From Thermothielavioides terrestris NRRL 8126 (Eukaryota > Ascomycota > Sordariomycetes > Sordariales > Chaetomiaceae), in assembly GCF_000226115.1 (NCBI RefSeq), contig NC_016461.1, positions 4,154,001 to 4,218,000 of the forward strand: a stretch of 64,000 nt of DNA, in the 5' to 3' direction. Position 1 is the stretch's first letter; each line of letters starts with the position of its first letter. The translations under genes were made by a program, and so were the position numbers. Positions 24,092-36,241 of this stretch are shown here, piece after piece. The notes under the pieces were generated by a model. The model was not told where the DNA came from. It saw nothing but the letters and a program-made list of their open reading frames with translations, and ran no database searches.

Positions 24092-24566
24092 ATGCAGTTC
24101 GCTACCCTGCTCGCCCTTCTCCCCGCCGCCCTCGTGGCTGCTGCTCCGGCTGCCCCGGCTTCAGAAATCCAGGACCGCCAGGTCGCTTCGGGTTGCTATG
24201 CTTTGTACGTTACCATGTCCCTGTCCTTATCTCTTGCCACACCCTCCCCTCCTCCCTCGGATCGTTTCTACCTTTCAGGAACCGTCCGCAAATCAGCATC
24301 TAACAAGTACGACCCATACAGCGAGGACCCCGACTGCGGCATCAACTACCCCGTGTGCCAATGCGCCAATGGTAAGATACGGCCTTGTTCGTTCTGTGCC
24401 GATCGAGACGAGAATGGCTTTCTGACTGGGACTCTTCCCGTTTCTCCTCTACCTAGGCTGGTTCTACCAGTTCAACCAAGACAATGCGAACAACGGCAAC
24501 TACTGCAACCCGCCTTGGGGAATCCTCGCCAAGTCCGTGAGCGGCCTCCCCGGCTACAGCTGTTAA
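24092..24566 (+). CDS. Small cysteine-containing secreted protein
   Basis: A short extracellular protein of unknown function. The ATG at 24092 opens a signal peptide ending in an Ala-rich stretch (about residues 1-20), then a pro-like segment and DRQVASGCYAL. The middle exon (24279-24371) has DPYSEDPDCG and VCQCANG; the last exon (24457-24566) has WFYQFNQDN, YCNPPWG and the C-terminal GYSC. This cysteine pattern occurs in many small secreted proteins of ascomycetes. The second intron (24372-24456) is clean. The first is not: the best donor (GTACGT, 24205) with the best acceptor (24278) shifts the frame into an early stop. A weaker donor (GT at 24192) keeps the frame but removes a Cys; leaving the intron in also keeps it. 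The exact protein is therefore uncertain. Confidence 0.7.
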
Positions 24567-26356
24567 CTTAACCTGGTCGGGGGCATCACAGACCGCGTGC
24601 CGTGAGGGTTGGTTAGTGGTTGCGCTCGCTCTCGCCGGCGGATGAGAATCGTCTTGACGAGCCTCCCGGCGTGACCACTTGGAATTCCTGAATGGTCCGT
24701 CGTCTCATGACGAGCGAGAACCTCGATATGAAGACCTGTAAATAGTCAGATGATTAACGTATGTTATGAACGAGTCGCGAATACGAGTGAGCAGTGCGCT
24801 CTCACACAGTCTAGTGGCTTCTGTATGTGATATGCACTCGTAGAGTCGTCACCAGCAAGTTGCAATATCCACCTGGGACCGTTACAGCACCCAAATACTG
24901 GTATCCAAACAACACCTAATCTATCCTCTACCCCGCTTCTGAAATGTCTAGGTCACTCACGACTGGTGTTTGAATTAAGACACGCAGCGCCGTTGTGTAC
25001 ATACATAGGCGACTCCAAGACAGAATCACAACCCGGCCTTGGGCTACGTCTTGTCGGACAATACGAAGCAGTATGTACCTGAGCATGCCGGCCTCAATAA
25101 CTATCGACGAGTTGGCCGTTCTTCATAGGGATCTCCTCAATCCAGTGCTTGACATTCTGCTCCGCGGCGAGACTCCGTGTCGGCAAAATCCACGTCTTAG
25201 CAGCAGCTGCTTGAAAGTTCACGAATCCTGGGAACGAGCTCAACCGAGGACCGGCTCCTCGAGAAGGGATGAGATGGGCATGCATAGGAGCGGGGGTAGC
25301 ACAGTACCTGTAGTCTCTGACTCTGCGATTATCAACAACATGTGATATACGGGATACATTGCAGACTCCGGCCAGCTCTAGACCCAGCCTGTCCCCGCCT
25401 CCAGAACCCATCGTCGATGTCAACTTGTCAATCTCAACATGAAGTCCATGTTGGCGGCGGCAGCGGCAGCGGCCTGCGGTTCACCCGCCCCCTCATATAT
25501 TCGCTCAGCCGGCCGCCGCCATCGGCCGTGTCGCAACCTGGAACCCATCGAGCCGCAATTTGCGAGCTCACTCGTTCCAACCCGGCGGCCGCCTGGACCG
25601 AGTTCTTCGGCGAGCCGGGCTCCTGAGGCGGGCCAGGATGCCGCACCGACGATATCTCGACACTGGCAAGCACAGTGGCGCTGTCATCAAGTGCATGACG
25701 GCGCTGTCGGTCGACGAGACGGAGGTGGCCAAGGTGACGGTGGCGGGACAGTCCTTTAGGAACGGCGAGGAGGTCGGGGACCTCGTGGTCGAGCGGCTAG
25801 GGCCAGCGGAGCCCGTGACGGTGCAAGACAGCGAGGCGGTTCCTGTCATGCTCGACGACGAGTAATAAGGCTGTTTGATGCTCCATGTCAGCGGTAGGCC
25901 GCAGTGTGTACTGCGGTGCTCACTGTGCCGTCCATACCTCCTCATCCGTCCCTTCACGGTGTGCGTGTTCTGTCTCGACGCCACCAACAAACGGCAACGG
26001 TCTCTACAGAGAAGAATCAAGCTCAACAGCCCTGGATGGAACCTCTATCGCACATCACTCCTCTATTAGCCCTACGCCGACAGACCCTTGCGCCCGTCTA
26101 GAAATACAGCGACCCAACAAGGCCAACGTAGCCGTGAATACTCGAACCAGTTTCTCAGGAAACAAAAAAGGGAACTTGATCCCTCCAGACGCAACCCAGC
26201 TCTATGCCCGCACCTGCTGAGAGGCACCACCTCTCTCCTTCGGACAAAACCCAGTCCGAACGGACCCAGCCCCGCGGCCCCCTTTCCGCAGATGAAAACA
26301 TCCCGTCCAACTATATCCACTTCCGCTCTCCCTCCTTCGTGAAAATGTATATACAG
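24567..26356. other. Intergenic with one doubtful small ORF
   Basis: In these 1.8 kb between the small secreted protein and the 3' end of nma111, apart from the ORF at 25638-25865, I see no motif or RNA gene. Confidence 0.45.
25638..25865 (+). CDS. Doubtful 75-residue ORF, possible gene remnant
   Basis: I do not recognise this. The ATG at 25638 opens a 75-residue frame with coding-like composition, including an acidic stretch (SVDETEVAKVTVAG) and an acidic end (MLDDE). Coding-like, GC-rich sequence continues upstream to about 25440 but in other frames, as if a longer gene had been broken by frameshifts or contained unseen introns. No signal peptide or named domain is visible. It may equally be chance. 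Confidence 0.25.
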   Translation: MPHRRYLDTGKHSGAVIKCMTALSVDETEVAKVTVAGQSFRNGEEVGDLVVERLGPAEPVTVQDSEAVPVMLDDE

Positions 26357-29300
26357 TTAATCGCACATGCCCGCTTCCACATCCATATCCGTGCTCTCGC
26401 CCGCCGGCGCGACCACGCCGTCTGGGCCCTCGCCCTCGATGACCCGGCCGCCCTCGTACGTGACGCGGCGCCAGCCGCACTCCTCGGTGGGGTCCTTGAT
26501 CAGCTCCACCGTCGGGAAGTAGTGCTCGTTCTTCTTCATCGTCACCACCCACGGCACGCTGTCGAACGTCATGGCCCGGAGGCGGAAGTCTAGAGAGAAA
26601 GAGAAGCACACGCTTTCGTCAGCAAGAAGACACGGTAACAATGGGAACCTGAATACAAAACGAAGAGGGAATAAAAATGAAGAGGAAAGGAAAAGACTCA
26701 CAAGTATTATCCGGGATCTTGACCACCTCGTCCAAGAACGACTGCAGGTCCGGCGTCGGCTTGCCGTTGACGTGCGTGATGAAGTTGGTCGGCGCCAAGC
26801 CGTACTGGTAGGCGGGCGAGCCGCGCGTGCGGGCCGACACGTAGACCTCGCTGAACAGCTTGCTGATCTGCTGGCGGACCGCGTGGTGGGGGCGGTGGAA
26901 AATGGCGCCGCAGAACGACACGGCGCGGTCCGTCTCGACGTCGTGCGCCGCCACCGTCGGCAGCCGCAGGCTCAGCTCGCGGCAGTCGCGCACGATGACG
27001 GCGTCGAGGTACTCGTGCGAGTACATGACGTCGAGGTCCGAGATCTTGGTGATGATCTTGCCGTTCAGCGTGAGCAGCACGTCGCCCTCGAGCAGCGCCG
27101 CGGCGCCGTCCTGCTCCTCGCGCTCGAACGTGCGCTTGGTCACCATGAAGAGCTGGTGGTGCGACGTGTTGGCCAGCGACACCCGGTGGATCCACTCCTC
27201 CGACACGCCCATCAGCCGCGCCTGCGACATCTGGATCGCCCGGAACTCGACCGACAGCATGCGCAGTTTGGGCACGATGCCCGCCTGGATCTGCTTCACC
27301 ACGGGCAGCAGGGTCGGCGTGGCCAGGCCGAGGTGATACTCCTCGTCGCGGTGCGTCGTCGGGTTCCGCTCGCCGAGATAAGTCAGCCAGAGCGCCTGCA
27401 CGGTGCCGTCCTGCGCGACGAGCACGCCGCTGCCGCACTGCCCGCTCAGGCTGGTGTCGACGGTGATAGCGTCCACGTTGACGGCCCGGTATCTGGGCGC
27501 CCCGGAGTTGGCCGGGATCGTCACGGCGAAGATCTCGGTCACCGTCGTGGCCGCGTGCACGATGCGCCCGATGCGGTTGTAGCCGATGAAGTAGGTCGAC
27601 GCGCCCTGCGTGATCTCCTCGGAACTGAGCTTGGCGCTGAGCACGGGCGCGTCGACGAGCTTCGGATCGTATTGGATGATGGCGTAGTTCTGCAGCGGGT
27701 GCAGGAACACGACCTTGCCCTCGACCACGATGGAGTCCGCGATGGTGATGCTGATGTCGGACAGGTCGTACGGCACGATCGCTCTCGATATTACCACGAG
27801 GCCCTTGTCGGCATCGATGACAAGCCCCATCCCCCACTTACGGTTCTTGGGGAAGCCGTCGAGCTTGACCGGCATCGTGCAGGTGACGTGCACAAAACTG
27901 CGCACCAGGTCGGCCACGGCCGGGTGCGATGTGTGCTCCAGCTGGATGAAGGAACCCTTTCTGGGGACGGGCGGGACCGGCGGCAGGGGGTCCGCCAGGT
28001 TCGAAAAGTCCCACAGCCCGGTCTCGTCGTTCCGGACCGCCAGCTTCATCTTCTTGGACCAGTGCCTGTCGACGTAGATGATGGTCGTGTTCAGCGTGTG
28101 CAGGTCGCGCAGGTGCTTGTACGTGACCACGACGCGAGCCTTGTCCGGGATGTTCTTGACCACCTCGATGAACGTCTCGAGATCCGGCGTCTTCTTGTGG
28201 TCCACCGACTGGATCAGCCAGCCGTTCTCCGAGTTGTCGAACCGCCACGACCCGCCGGCCTCGCACACGTAGACGCCCTTGCAGGCGACGCCGTACAGAC
28301 GGGCTTGCTGGTACGAGAGGCTGTGGAAGCTGCCGCCGGCGACCGAGACGAAGCGGTCGGGCGTGATCTTGTGCAGGTCGCCAACCTCGATCTCTACCTC
28401 GACCTCTTCGCCGCCGCGGAGAAGCAAGAGCTTGACGGGTTGGCCGACGCTCGAGTCGAGGATCTCGTCCAACCGGATGAACTGCGTCAACAGCTCGCCG
28501 TTCACCTTGATCAAGACGTCGCCCTCCTCGATCTTGTGGTGCGAAGGGCCCTCCGGCAGGACGATCTCGGCAACCAGCATGTTGGTCTCCTTCGGGAAGG
28601 CCTTGCGGACCTGCGCTTCCCACTCCGGGGTCAGGCCGAGTCTCCGGCACTCGTCAAACGGCTTGAGCAGGAACTGGCACTGGATGTCGCCCCGCGTGAT
28701 CGGTTTCCCTTCCTGCAGGCACTTCAGGGCTCGGAGAGGCCGATCCAGCGGCAGGAAGTAATCGGTCGCAGCACCATCGGCTCGGCCGCCGGCCTGCAGG
28801 GCAACGGCATATCCGTCAATGTTGACGACAGGACTGCCGGAACTGCCACCGCTGGCTGCGGCGCTGGCCTGGTAGTAGCAGGTGTTGAAGTCGCTGTATC
28901 CATCGCCGTACTCTGGCGCGTTGCGGTCCAGCCTGCTAATGACGCCGGAGAGGATGCTCAGCTTTTCGCCGGCATCGTTACCCACCACCCTGATCTCGAC
29001 GCCGACCTTGGCGAGGTCGGGCCGCAGCGGCAGGGCAGACACGGGCATGTACTTGATGGCCTTGGGGTCGAACTTGAGGATGCCGAAGTCGTGCACGGGG
29101 TCGCGGTAGACCGGGTAAGCGTCAACCTCCTCGTGGTTGTCGAAGATGCAGTAGCCCCAGAAGGGGCCGGCGCCAACGACGTGACGGTTCGTCAAAATGT
29201 ATCTGCACAGCGCCAGGTGGTTCGGATTAGCTTCGCACTCGCCGCAGGCTGGGGAAACTGCAAAAGAAAGCGCACCCTCTCTCTGCGTCGACGACAAAGC

Positions 29301-29622
29301 CCGTCGCCTCGCTCGTCAAGGCCGGGTCGGTGTCGAAGGAGCAGGTCTGGCAGAAGCGGATCGACACGACATTCTTGACCACCTTCTGGATGGTCGCCTG
29401 CCACTCGGCCGTGTCCGGGCCGGCGGGCAGGAGGGCGGACAACCTCGGGTCGTGGTCGTCGTACTCCTCGTAAGGCGGCTCGAATTCGTCAGGTCTGTCA
29501 GGGGTGTTGTCGCCGCCGGAGGACAGGTCCCCGTTCGGGCGGTGATGCTTGGGATGCCGGTTGTCGACGGCATGCGGCGGCTCCTTGCGCTTGGAGCGCG
29601 TGGTCAGATTGGGGCCGTTCAT
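26357..29622 (-). CDS. nma111: HtrA-like serine protease Nma111
   Basis: A PDZ-containing HtrA-family serine protease; in yeast Nma111 is nuclear and cleaves the apoptosis inhibitor Bir1. Exons: 29622-29276, 29202-26702 and 26589-26357, giving 1026 residues, the usual size for the duplicated fungal form. The first protease half has the full triad: His in ILTNRHVVG, Asp in [10 protein letters not shown] and Ser in [12 protein letters not shown]-like modules follow, then a second, degenerate protease half ([16 protein letters not shown]) and another PDZ. The basic stretch TRSKRKEP and KHHRP near the N-terminus fits nuclear import. The ATG at 29622 gives the family's normal start, but the frame stays open to another ATG at 29991 (see findings). 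Confidence 0.95.
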
Positions 29623-29991
29623 GGTGCTGGGTGGGCTGGCCGCGCCGTCGATGGGGACGAGAGCGGACGTCGAGCCGGATGCAGCGGCAGCCGGTGGTGT
29701 CGAGGTCGAGGGGTCGGAATGCGCAGCAGACGTGGAGTAGAACCGAAAGGTAGTGGTGGTAGCGAGGGAAAGCAGCGGCGAAGTGCCGGGAAGGAAAATT
29801 GCCGAGCGGGTGTGCGGCAGTGACGGCGAAGGCAGTCGAGGTGCAAGATACAGGGCACCCTCGACGCTGTTACCACTGGCGGAGGTGGTGGTGTTGGTGT
29901 TGCTGCTGCGCTTGCCGAGGGAGTTTGCGGCGGCGAGGAAGCTGCTGGTAGTTATGCGCAAGCCCCGGCAAAGGCAGAGCGCTGGCCGCAT
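29623..29991 (-). CDS. Possible N-terminal extension of Nma111 (mitochondrial presequence-like)
   Basis: An ATG at 29991 is in frame with the Nma111 start at 29622 and adds 123 residues with no stop. The first 40 residues carry Arg and Lys but no Asp or Glu, are rich in Ser/Thr/Ala/Leu, and a later RFYSTSA segment matches the R-x-Y/S-T type of matrix-peptidase cleavage site. This may be a long first exon giving a mitochondrial isoform, or simply an open 5' leader. Confidence 0.4.
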
Positions 29992-31653
29992 TCAAATTGG
30001 CAGGTCGCAGGCCCCAAGCACTCAGCTGGCCTCTGCACTGCTTTGTTACGGGGCTCGACGGTTGGGGAGGGCAGGTGGGGAGGAGGTCGAAAGTCTGCTC
30101 GAGCCTCTGTCCGAAGAGTGAGTGGCCAGGGGGTCACGAAATCTTGTGTTGCCTGGCCCGGGAAGGCAGTGTGGTTGCACGCGCTCAGATTCAAAAGTTG
30201 GCAGCGGGCCATTCAGACCATCGAGTAAGTGGATCCGTAGGGTCCACATTAACAAACTACTATGTATTTAAGGAAATCAATTGACTAATCCGTGCATTTG
30301 ATAGGGCAATATTCACTACTCGGAATGCTCTGGGACTTATATGCGCTTACAGGGAATGGTTAACGTTAACCTCTCCTTTCCCGATGATTTAGGCCCCACC
30401 GGATATTTCACGAGTCAACCAACGCTGCGAGACTCTTGCGCTAGCCAGACCAACCGAACAAACAACTCGGGCTGGAACGAGACGCGTGCCTTGTGAATCT
30501 ATCAGGCACCATAGCCAGTCTACGGCCGCAAGGGCCCGCACCCAACAACCGCTAGACTACACAGCCGACTGACCGCGCCTGCCACAGCCCACAACCAAGC
30601 CTGATCAGGCCGACCACGAGGAATTGACTATCTAGTGGTTCATCTCCACAAGATTGAAGGCACATATACAGCCGCTCAGGACTCCGTAACAGCAGTTGTC
30701 GTAGTAGTAGTATTCCATGGGAAACGCAGCAGGTCTTCCCTCAACTCTGACACATAAACCACGAAGTAAACGACATCATCTCTCTGTCCAGGCCTTCCTC
30801 GAACAACCCCCAGAGCACCAAACCGCTACTGGCGCCCAGGATGTCTTCTTGCCCAACCTACAACACCGTCATCTATCGCCAACCCCCTGTTCCCCACATG
30901 ACGATGCCTGAGAGGCTATAGGGGAGTCTCAGAGAAAGAGCAAGACAAACGAACGAAGCCCTGCGACACGCAAGACACCAGGAGACATGCATGACATATA
31001 CGCCGCTCATGGCGGGATCAAGAAGAGGTGGGTGAGAAAGGAAAAGGGGATGGGGAAGGAGGGGAGGTGGGAGGTGCGGCCCAGCAATCCGAGTAAACCA
31101 GTCCGAGTAAACCAATCCCACCCGCGGCGAGCAGAACGGTCTTCATTGTGCATACCAGCAGTGTACACCATAAAGTAAATCACCGTAAAGGCCAGCCCAC
31201 CCATCCCTCAATTATGTGCAAGGGGTATCAAATACATAGCATACCGATATAAGACTGAACTCTCGGCACGCCCAACTGGCTCAGAGAGGAAAGAGGGCGG
31301 ATGTAAGATAGAGACTATACACGCAGGCTCCGCCCAGAACTGAAGCAACTCAACGCGGGGAGGAGAAAAAAAAAATGAGAAGGGGGGAAAGCCGCAAAAA
31401 AAGTCCCCAATTAAATCAGACAGACCAAACACCCGAGCCATTGTCCAGGCAGTACATAGAAAGACAACACATAGAGTCAACTCCAAACTCCAGCCCTAAC
31501 CCGCTTCTATCACTACCGGTGCGGTGTGCCATGTCACGCAAACGCCGTCTCCCAACCCAGCCCAGCCCAGCCGCAACCCAAGCCAACTCAACCAGTCCAC
31601 TCCAATAGTCCATTCCCGTCTAGTCCGAAATCCGCTCAGTTCAGTTAGTTCAA
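29992..31653. other. Intergenic between nma111 and the J-domain gene
   Basis: In these 1.7 kb the left part is upstream of nma111 and the right part is downstream of the J-domain gene stop at 31654. Near 31550 the DNA is simple and C/A-rich (CCCAGCCCAGCC). No gene is supported. Confidence 0.5.
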
Positions 31654-34558
31654 TTAGTTCAGACCAGCTCCGTTGAGCCCGCCGAGCATGCGCTCGCGCC
31701 AGCCCATGAACTCGCGAAAGTGCAGCTCGTGGGCCTCGCAGGCCGCCATCCACCGCTGCCGCACGATCTTGTCCTCCTCGAGCGCGCGCAGGTACTCGAG
31801 CACGCCGGCGTCGCCCTGCGCGTCGAGCCACGCGAGGCCCTTGCGCTCGTGCGCCCGCTGCCGCGCCGCGAAGTGGTCCGTCACCCGCCGGTTGAAGTCG
31901 AGCCACAGGGCGACGTAGGCCTCGAACTCGCGCACGTACGTCGTCCACGCCGGCGCGCTGGCCTTGGTCCCCGGGATGCAGAGGCTGGCCGGCGCGCGCG
32001 GCGCCGTCGGCGGCGCCGGTATGTCGAGCTGCCGAGGCTTCTCGGGCGCGAGGGGCACCTTGGCGGACGCCCGGCTGGGGAAGGGCAGGTTGGCGCTGAG
32101 GTCGGCGAACGAGCCGAGGCCGGTGGGCTTCTGCGCGAACGGCTCGACGTTGCGGAACTCGGAGAACAGGGGCCGGAAGAATTCTTCGCTGTCTTCGGAT
32201 CCGGCCGCGTTGGGGTTCGGCGTTGGCACCTTCGGGGCCGGGGTAGGGGCCGGGGCAGGGGCCGGGGCCGTGCCCGTACCCGTGCCCGTGCCTGGCCCCG
32301 GCCTGGGCTCGGGCTCGGCATTGATCCCGTTAGCATTGCCCGCTCGCCACTCCGGCTTCGTCGGCTCGATGTTAATGTTCCGCGGGCCGTTGGCTTGTTG
32401 CGCGGCCGAGGGCTCGGGGGGTGGGGTACTATCAATGTCCATAGCATTCGGACTCCTAGATCCGTCAATGCCGCTGGTTCGAGAGCCCGGCTTGCCCTTT
32501 TCCTCGCCGCTGGTCTCCTCCTCTTCCACCATTCCTGCCGTGCCGGCGGTCATCCGTACCGGCCGCGGCTTCTTGATCGGTCGGATGGGTCGCGTGGGCG
32601 ACGTTGACGCCTTGTTGGCTTGCGGGGGCTCGAAAATGTGAGGCCCAAATGCCTCCTTCCACTCTTCCGCCACAAATTCCCCGTGCTTCTTGCCAGTCTC
32701 GGGTTGTGGAGCACCGCTACTTGGCTCGGCCGACGGCGTGAATTGGTTGCGAAGCGGTGATTGCTGTGTTCGAGCCCGCTGCTTCGCTCGGAGAAAGCCG
32801 TCATGATCCGTCGACGTCGTTGCTCCCGCGCTGAACTCGAAGCTAGCGCCGCTCTTCTCCTCCGCCACAAACCGCGTGTTGATATTATCGGCACTGTTTC
32901 GGGTGAAGCGAGCGTGCGGGGCTGGCGAGTCAAGGTCGTCGTCCGGAACCGAAAAGCTAACATTACGATTGCCGTTAGCGTGCTTGCTAGACAGATAGTC
33001 CTTCTTCTCCCTCGGTAGGGGATCGCCGACAGGCGGCGATGGTCGAGCTCTGCCCAGAAGCTGTTGCAATTGAGCAAGCAGTTTCGCCTCGAAAGGATTG
33101 GCGCCTGGGCTTCGAGTCTCTCCACTGGGAGCCGGGCTGGCGCCCTCTGCGCTCTTGTAGGCTGGGAAGTCGAACCTCTTCGTAGGAGTCAAACCCACAC
33201 CAACACGGACATTCTGATGGGAGGTTTGGACGCCTGTACGGAGAGGCGGAGCTGGATAGGATCTAGGAGGATTGGCATAGGAGGGAAAGTCATACACTTT
33301 GGTGCCATTCTGCGCTTGTCCTGCTGCGACGCCCTCAACCGTTGCTGCGAAGCATGTCAGCAAGCCACACCGGCGCAAGAGTGGGCTATGGAAATCGCTT
33401 AAATCGCTTACCACCGTTGGCCCTGCTGTTGACCGGGGGAGCGGTGCTGTTGGAAGCCGGGAACGTGGCCGTTGGGGGGGCAGAGTTGGCGTCAGGGCCG
33501 TGAGGACTATACCGTTCCCTTGCCCGTGACTGGAAGGGGAAGGCCGGTTTCGTACTGGGCTCATTGAAGGATGGCTTTTCGCTCGTCGACCGCTTGAGGT
33601 TATCCGAGCCGACACTGGCACTCCGCTGTCGAGGTGGCGGCGTGGGGGGTGCCTCGTCAGCGCCGTCTTGGGGCCGCCGCGTCCCGTCTCTCATGCTCTT
33701 AGCCCGGTGGATGTTGAGCGGCTCGAAGGGGTTTGTCTTCTCGCCGACATTAGCGGCATACGGCGTGCGCTGACGGCTGTCCAGAAACGTCTCCATGAAC
33801 TGGGCGCTCAGTGGATCGACGAACGCAGATGCTGGTTTGGGTTTGCTCGTTTGCGTCGCGCCCGCCCCTTGGGCGGTGTAGGCGCCAGTGTTGTAGTGCT
33901 GGTTCTTGACAGGAGGTTCGTCTCCGGCAGGCGACGCAGGGGCATATCCGGACTTCCTGGTCCCAAACGCTGCTTCCTGCCGCCTGGCTTGTGCTGCGGT
34001 CCGCGGGATTGGCGGCTCCCTGGGCTTGGAAGCACGGGCAGCGCCCGCGGCGCCAGCGTCGGTACCGCCAGGTGCAGTGGTTGGCTGCGATGGTTTGGTT
34101 TGTGGCCGCGCCCGGTCCCACGCATCCATATTAGCTCTGGCGCTCTCCGTCCTCATTTTGGCCGACTGGGCCCAGTTCCATTGCGACGTCGGCGCTGCCT
34201 TTGGCGGAGGCTGGCGGGTGGGCATCGGAGGACGTCTCGGCGGAGCCCCATACCGCTGGTTTACTTCCTGCGTGGTGTACTGCCAAGGGTTGCCCCTCAC
34301 CCCAGAAGCGGCGGGATACCTCGAAGTCCGCTGACGATGGGCATCGAATTTGTTCTTGCTGATAGGATCGGAGAGGATTTCGTGGGCGGCCTGGATGATC
34401 AGGAACTTCTCCTTAGCGGCTTCTTCCCTCCCCGGGTTGCGGTCGGGGTGCCATTTCAGGGCTAGCTTTTTGAACTGCTTCTTGACTTCGGCAGCGTCCG
34501 CCGTTGGCGGCAGTTCGAGATCTGCATAGTAATCTCGGTCGTAATCCAGCTTCACCAT
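31654..34558 (-). CDS. J-domain (DnaJ) protein with long disordered region
   Basis: A predicted Hsp70 co-chaperone of 945 residues. Two exons: 34558-33412 and 33344-31654 (donor GTAAGC, acceptor CGCAG). The N-terminal J domain spans about residues 8-75 and holds the Hsp70-activating HPD motif at residues 37-39 in LALKWHPDRNPG. No glycine/phenylalanine region or zinc-finger repeats follow, so it is a class C J protein. The middle is Pro/Ala/Ser-rich and probably disordered, with an APAPAPAPTPAP run. The last 120 residues become helical and charged (about 820-945: YVREFEAYVALWLDF, RQRAHERKGLAW), a segment that may bind a client or partner. It has no signal peptide or membrane span. Client and compartment are unknown. 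Confidence 0.9.
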
Positions 34559-35613
34559 CTTGACTCGGAGGGTCGATCAACAGACGGAAAAGCGAGGGAA
34601 CGGGAAGGCGACAGCAGCGCAGACGGTCTCATCAGCAGCTATTTTTATCGACAAGCCGAAAAAAAGAATGAGCGAGAGAGGAAGGTTGGCGAACAACCTC
34701 GTTGTACGGCGTCGCGGTCGAGTATTCTGGGTTTGTTTCTCAGCCAGAAAGGTTAACCAAGCTGAGACTCAAGCCCAACAAGACTGTGAGAAGCACAAGA
34801 AGGAATTCGGTCGGGTGCAAGCGAGTGTCTTTGTTGAGTCGTCGTCGCAGCTGGGCGGTCGGGCGAAAATCAGTCAGTGCTCCGCTCAGCTTTGAAAAGA
34901 ACGCCTGGGGTCGAGGCGGGACAGATCAACGGGATGCAACGGTCGGGCGGCCTTGTTTTGTTGTCGAGAGCAATCGATGGGCCGTTGGTCGGAAAAAGCG
35001 GTCGCCGACGCGCCAGGTCGTTACGAGTTTGGAGTTGTCAGCAAGGTCGGGAATTGTCTGGACAATTGCGCGGTTTCTGGTGCAGCGTTTGTGCAGTGCA
35101 GTGGCTGACGTGCAGCAGAGAGGATAAAAGCTCCGTAGTGGTTGCCGCCAACGTGGGTTAACCGACTGCTGGCCAACCTGACGGGGAGGCACAGCAACTG
35201 CACACGGTCCGGTGACACCCGTGAGGGATGGCTATTTTGAGTGAGGGCAGATCGAGCCGAGGCACACCGACCGTCAACCCGCAAAAGAGAAACCAGCCGA
35301 CACCAGGCAACAGGGCTATCTGTTGTCTCTTGTGGTCTTGCCGGTTGAGTTTCGAGAAGCGCCCGGACTGGGTGAACAAACAAATTGTGGGGCTTTTTTG
35401 GCTGTCAAGGGCAACTCGAGGATCTGCTGTTTTGGTGTTAGCTTTTGGTGTGAGTTCCCCCACCGGACCCTGGGCTGCTTGGATCACGCAGGATGACGTA
35501 TCCGCACTGGGTGCTGAGAGCAATTGGTTGTGCAGTTCAGAGCCGGAGGGGTCAGCGAGGGCACGCCCAGTCACGATTCTACTGCGAGATGCCGCTTGGC
35601 TGCCTGGAACCTC
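34559..35613. other. Upstream region of the J-domain gene
   Basis: One kilobase between the J-domain gene start and the hAT-type element. Open frames on both strands are short and without motifs. I see nothing else. Confidence 0.5.
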
Positions 35614-35621
35614 TAATTTAT
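35614..35621. repeat. Target-site duplication, left copy (TAATTTAT)
   Basis: The 8-mer TAATTTAT lies directly before the left terminal inverted repeat; the same 8-mer follows the right one at 36357-36364. Confidence 0.9.
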
Positions 35622-35736
35622 GAGACATACTCCTCGGACCGTAGGCCCTGCCCTCCCGGACCGTATCACGTGATATCCGCCCCGCTTTTTTCCCAATTCG
35701 CCTACTACACTTTGATCAATCCGCCCACCACACTCT
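35622..35736 (+). repeat. Left terminal inverted repeat of the hAT-type element
   Basis: About 115 bp pair with 36242-36356 on the opposite strand. The first 55 bases are identical in both arms; mismatches (all G/A or C/T) cluster at the inner end. Confidence 0.88.
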
Positions 35737-36241
35737 AGCCGATGAGGACTACGACTTGCGGTTCTATGAGTTCGACCAGGTTGATCAATTGCGTGGTCGT
35801 CCCCGGCATTCACAGCCGTTCGCTCCCGATACACAGGCACCGCGGTCCAGCGCTCCCCTCTCTACGCGAGCCACCCAGGCCGTTCTCCCTTCACAGCTGA
35901 CAGGGCTCCAGCCGTCGATATACCGGAATACGTCGGCGTGGGAGGGGGTCGACCTGAGCCAACCAGATGACAACGAGGTCATCCCCAATAGCCAGCCAAC
36001 TACCAGAGCGGCCAGGGGAGGGCGCGCAAGCACACAGGGCAGGGGGGGCCACGCAGATACTTGCGCAGGCACCCGCGCAGGCACCTAGGGCAGGGCGGTC
36101 AGAGGGCCGCACGCAGGGCAGGGCGCAGAGACTGTAGCTTAGTCATCCTGCTTAGTCAGAAAAAAACAAGATTCAGCTCTCTGGATTTTATTGCATTTTT
36201 GAGCGATTCAGCCAGTTCCAGTGCGAGAGAGCCAGAGATCC

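Noticed and set aside
26571..29378. A 935-codon plus-strand open frame opposite nma111
   Set aside because: Antisense to a conserved protease with triad and PDZ segments; the translation is Arg/His/Asp-rich without domains.
36062..36125. GGCAGG/GCAGGG repeats as a possible CRISPR-like or minisatellite array
   Set aside because: Units are short, irregular and without spacers; just G/C-rich simple sequence within the transposon.
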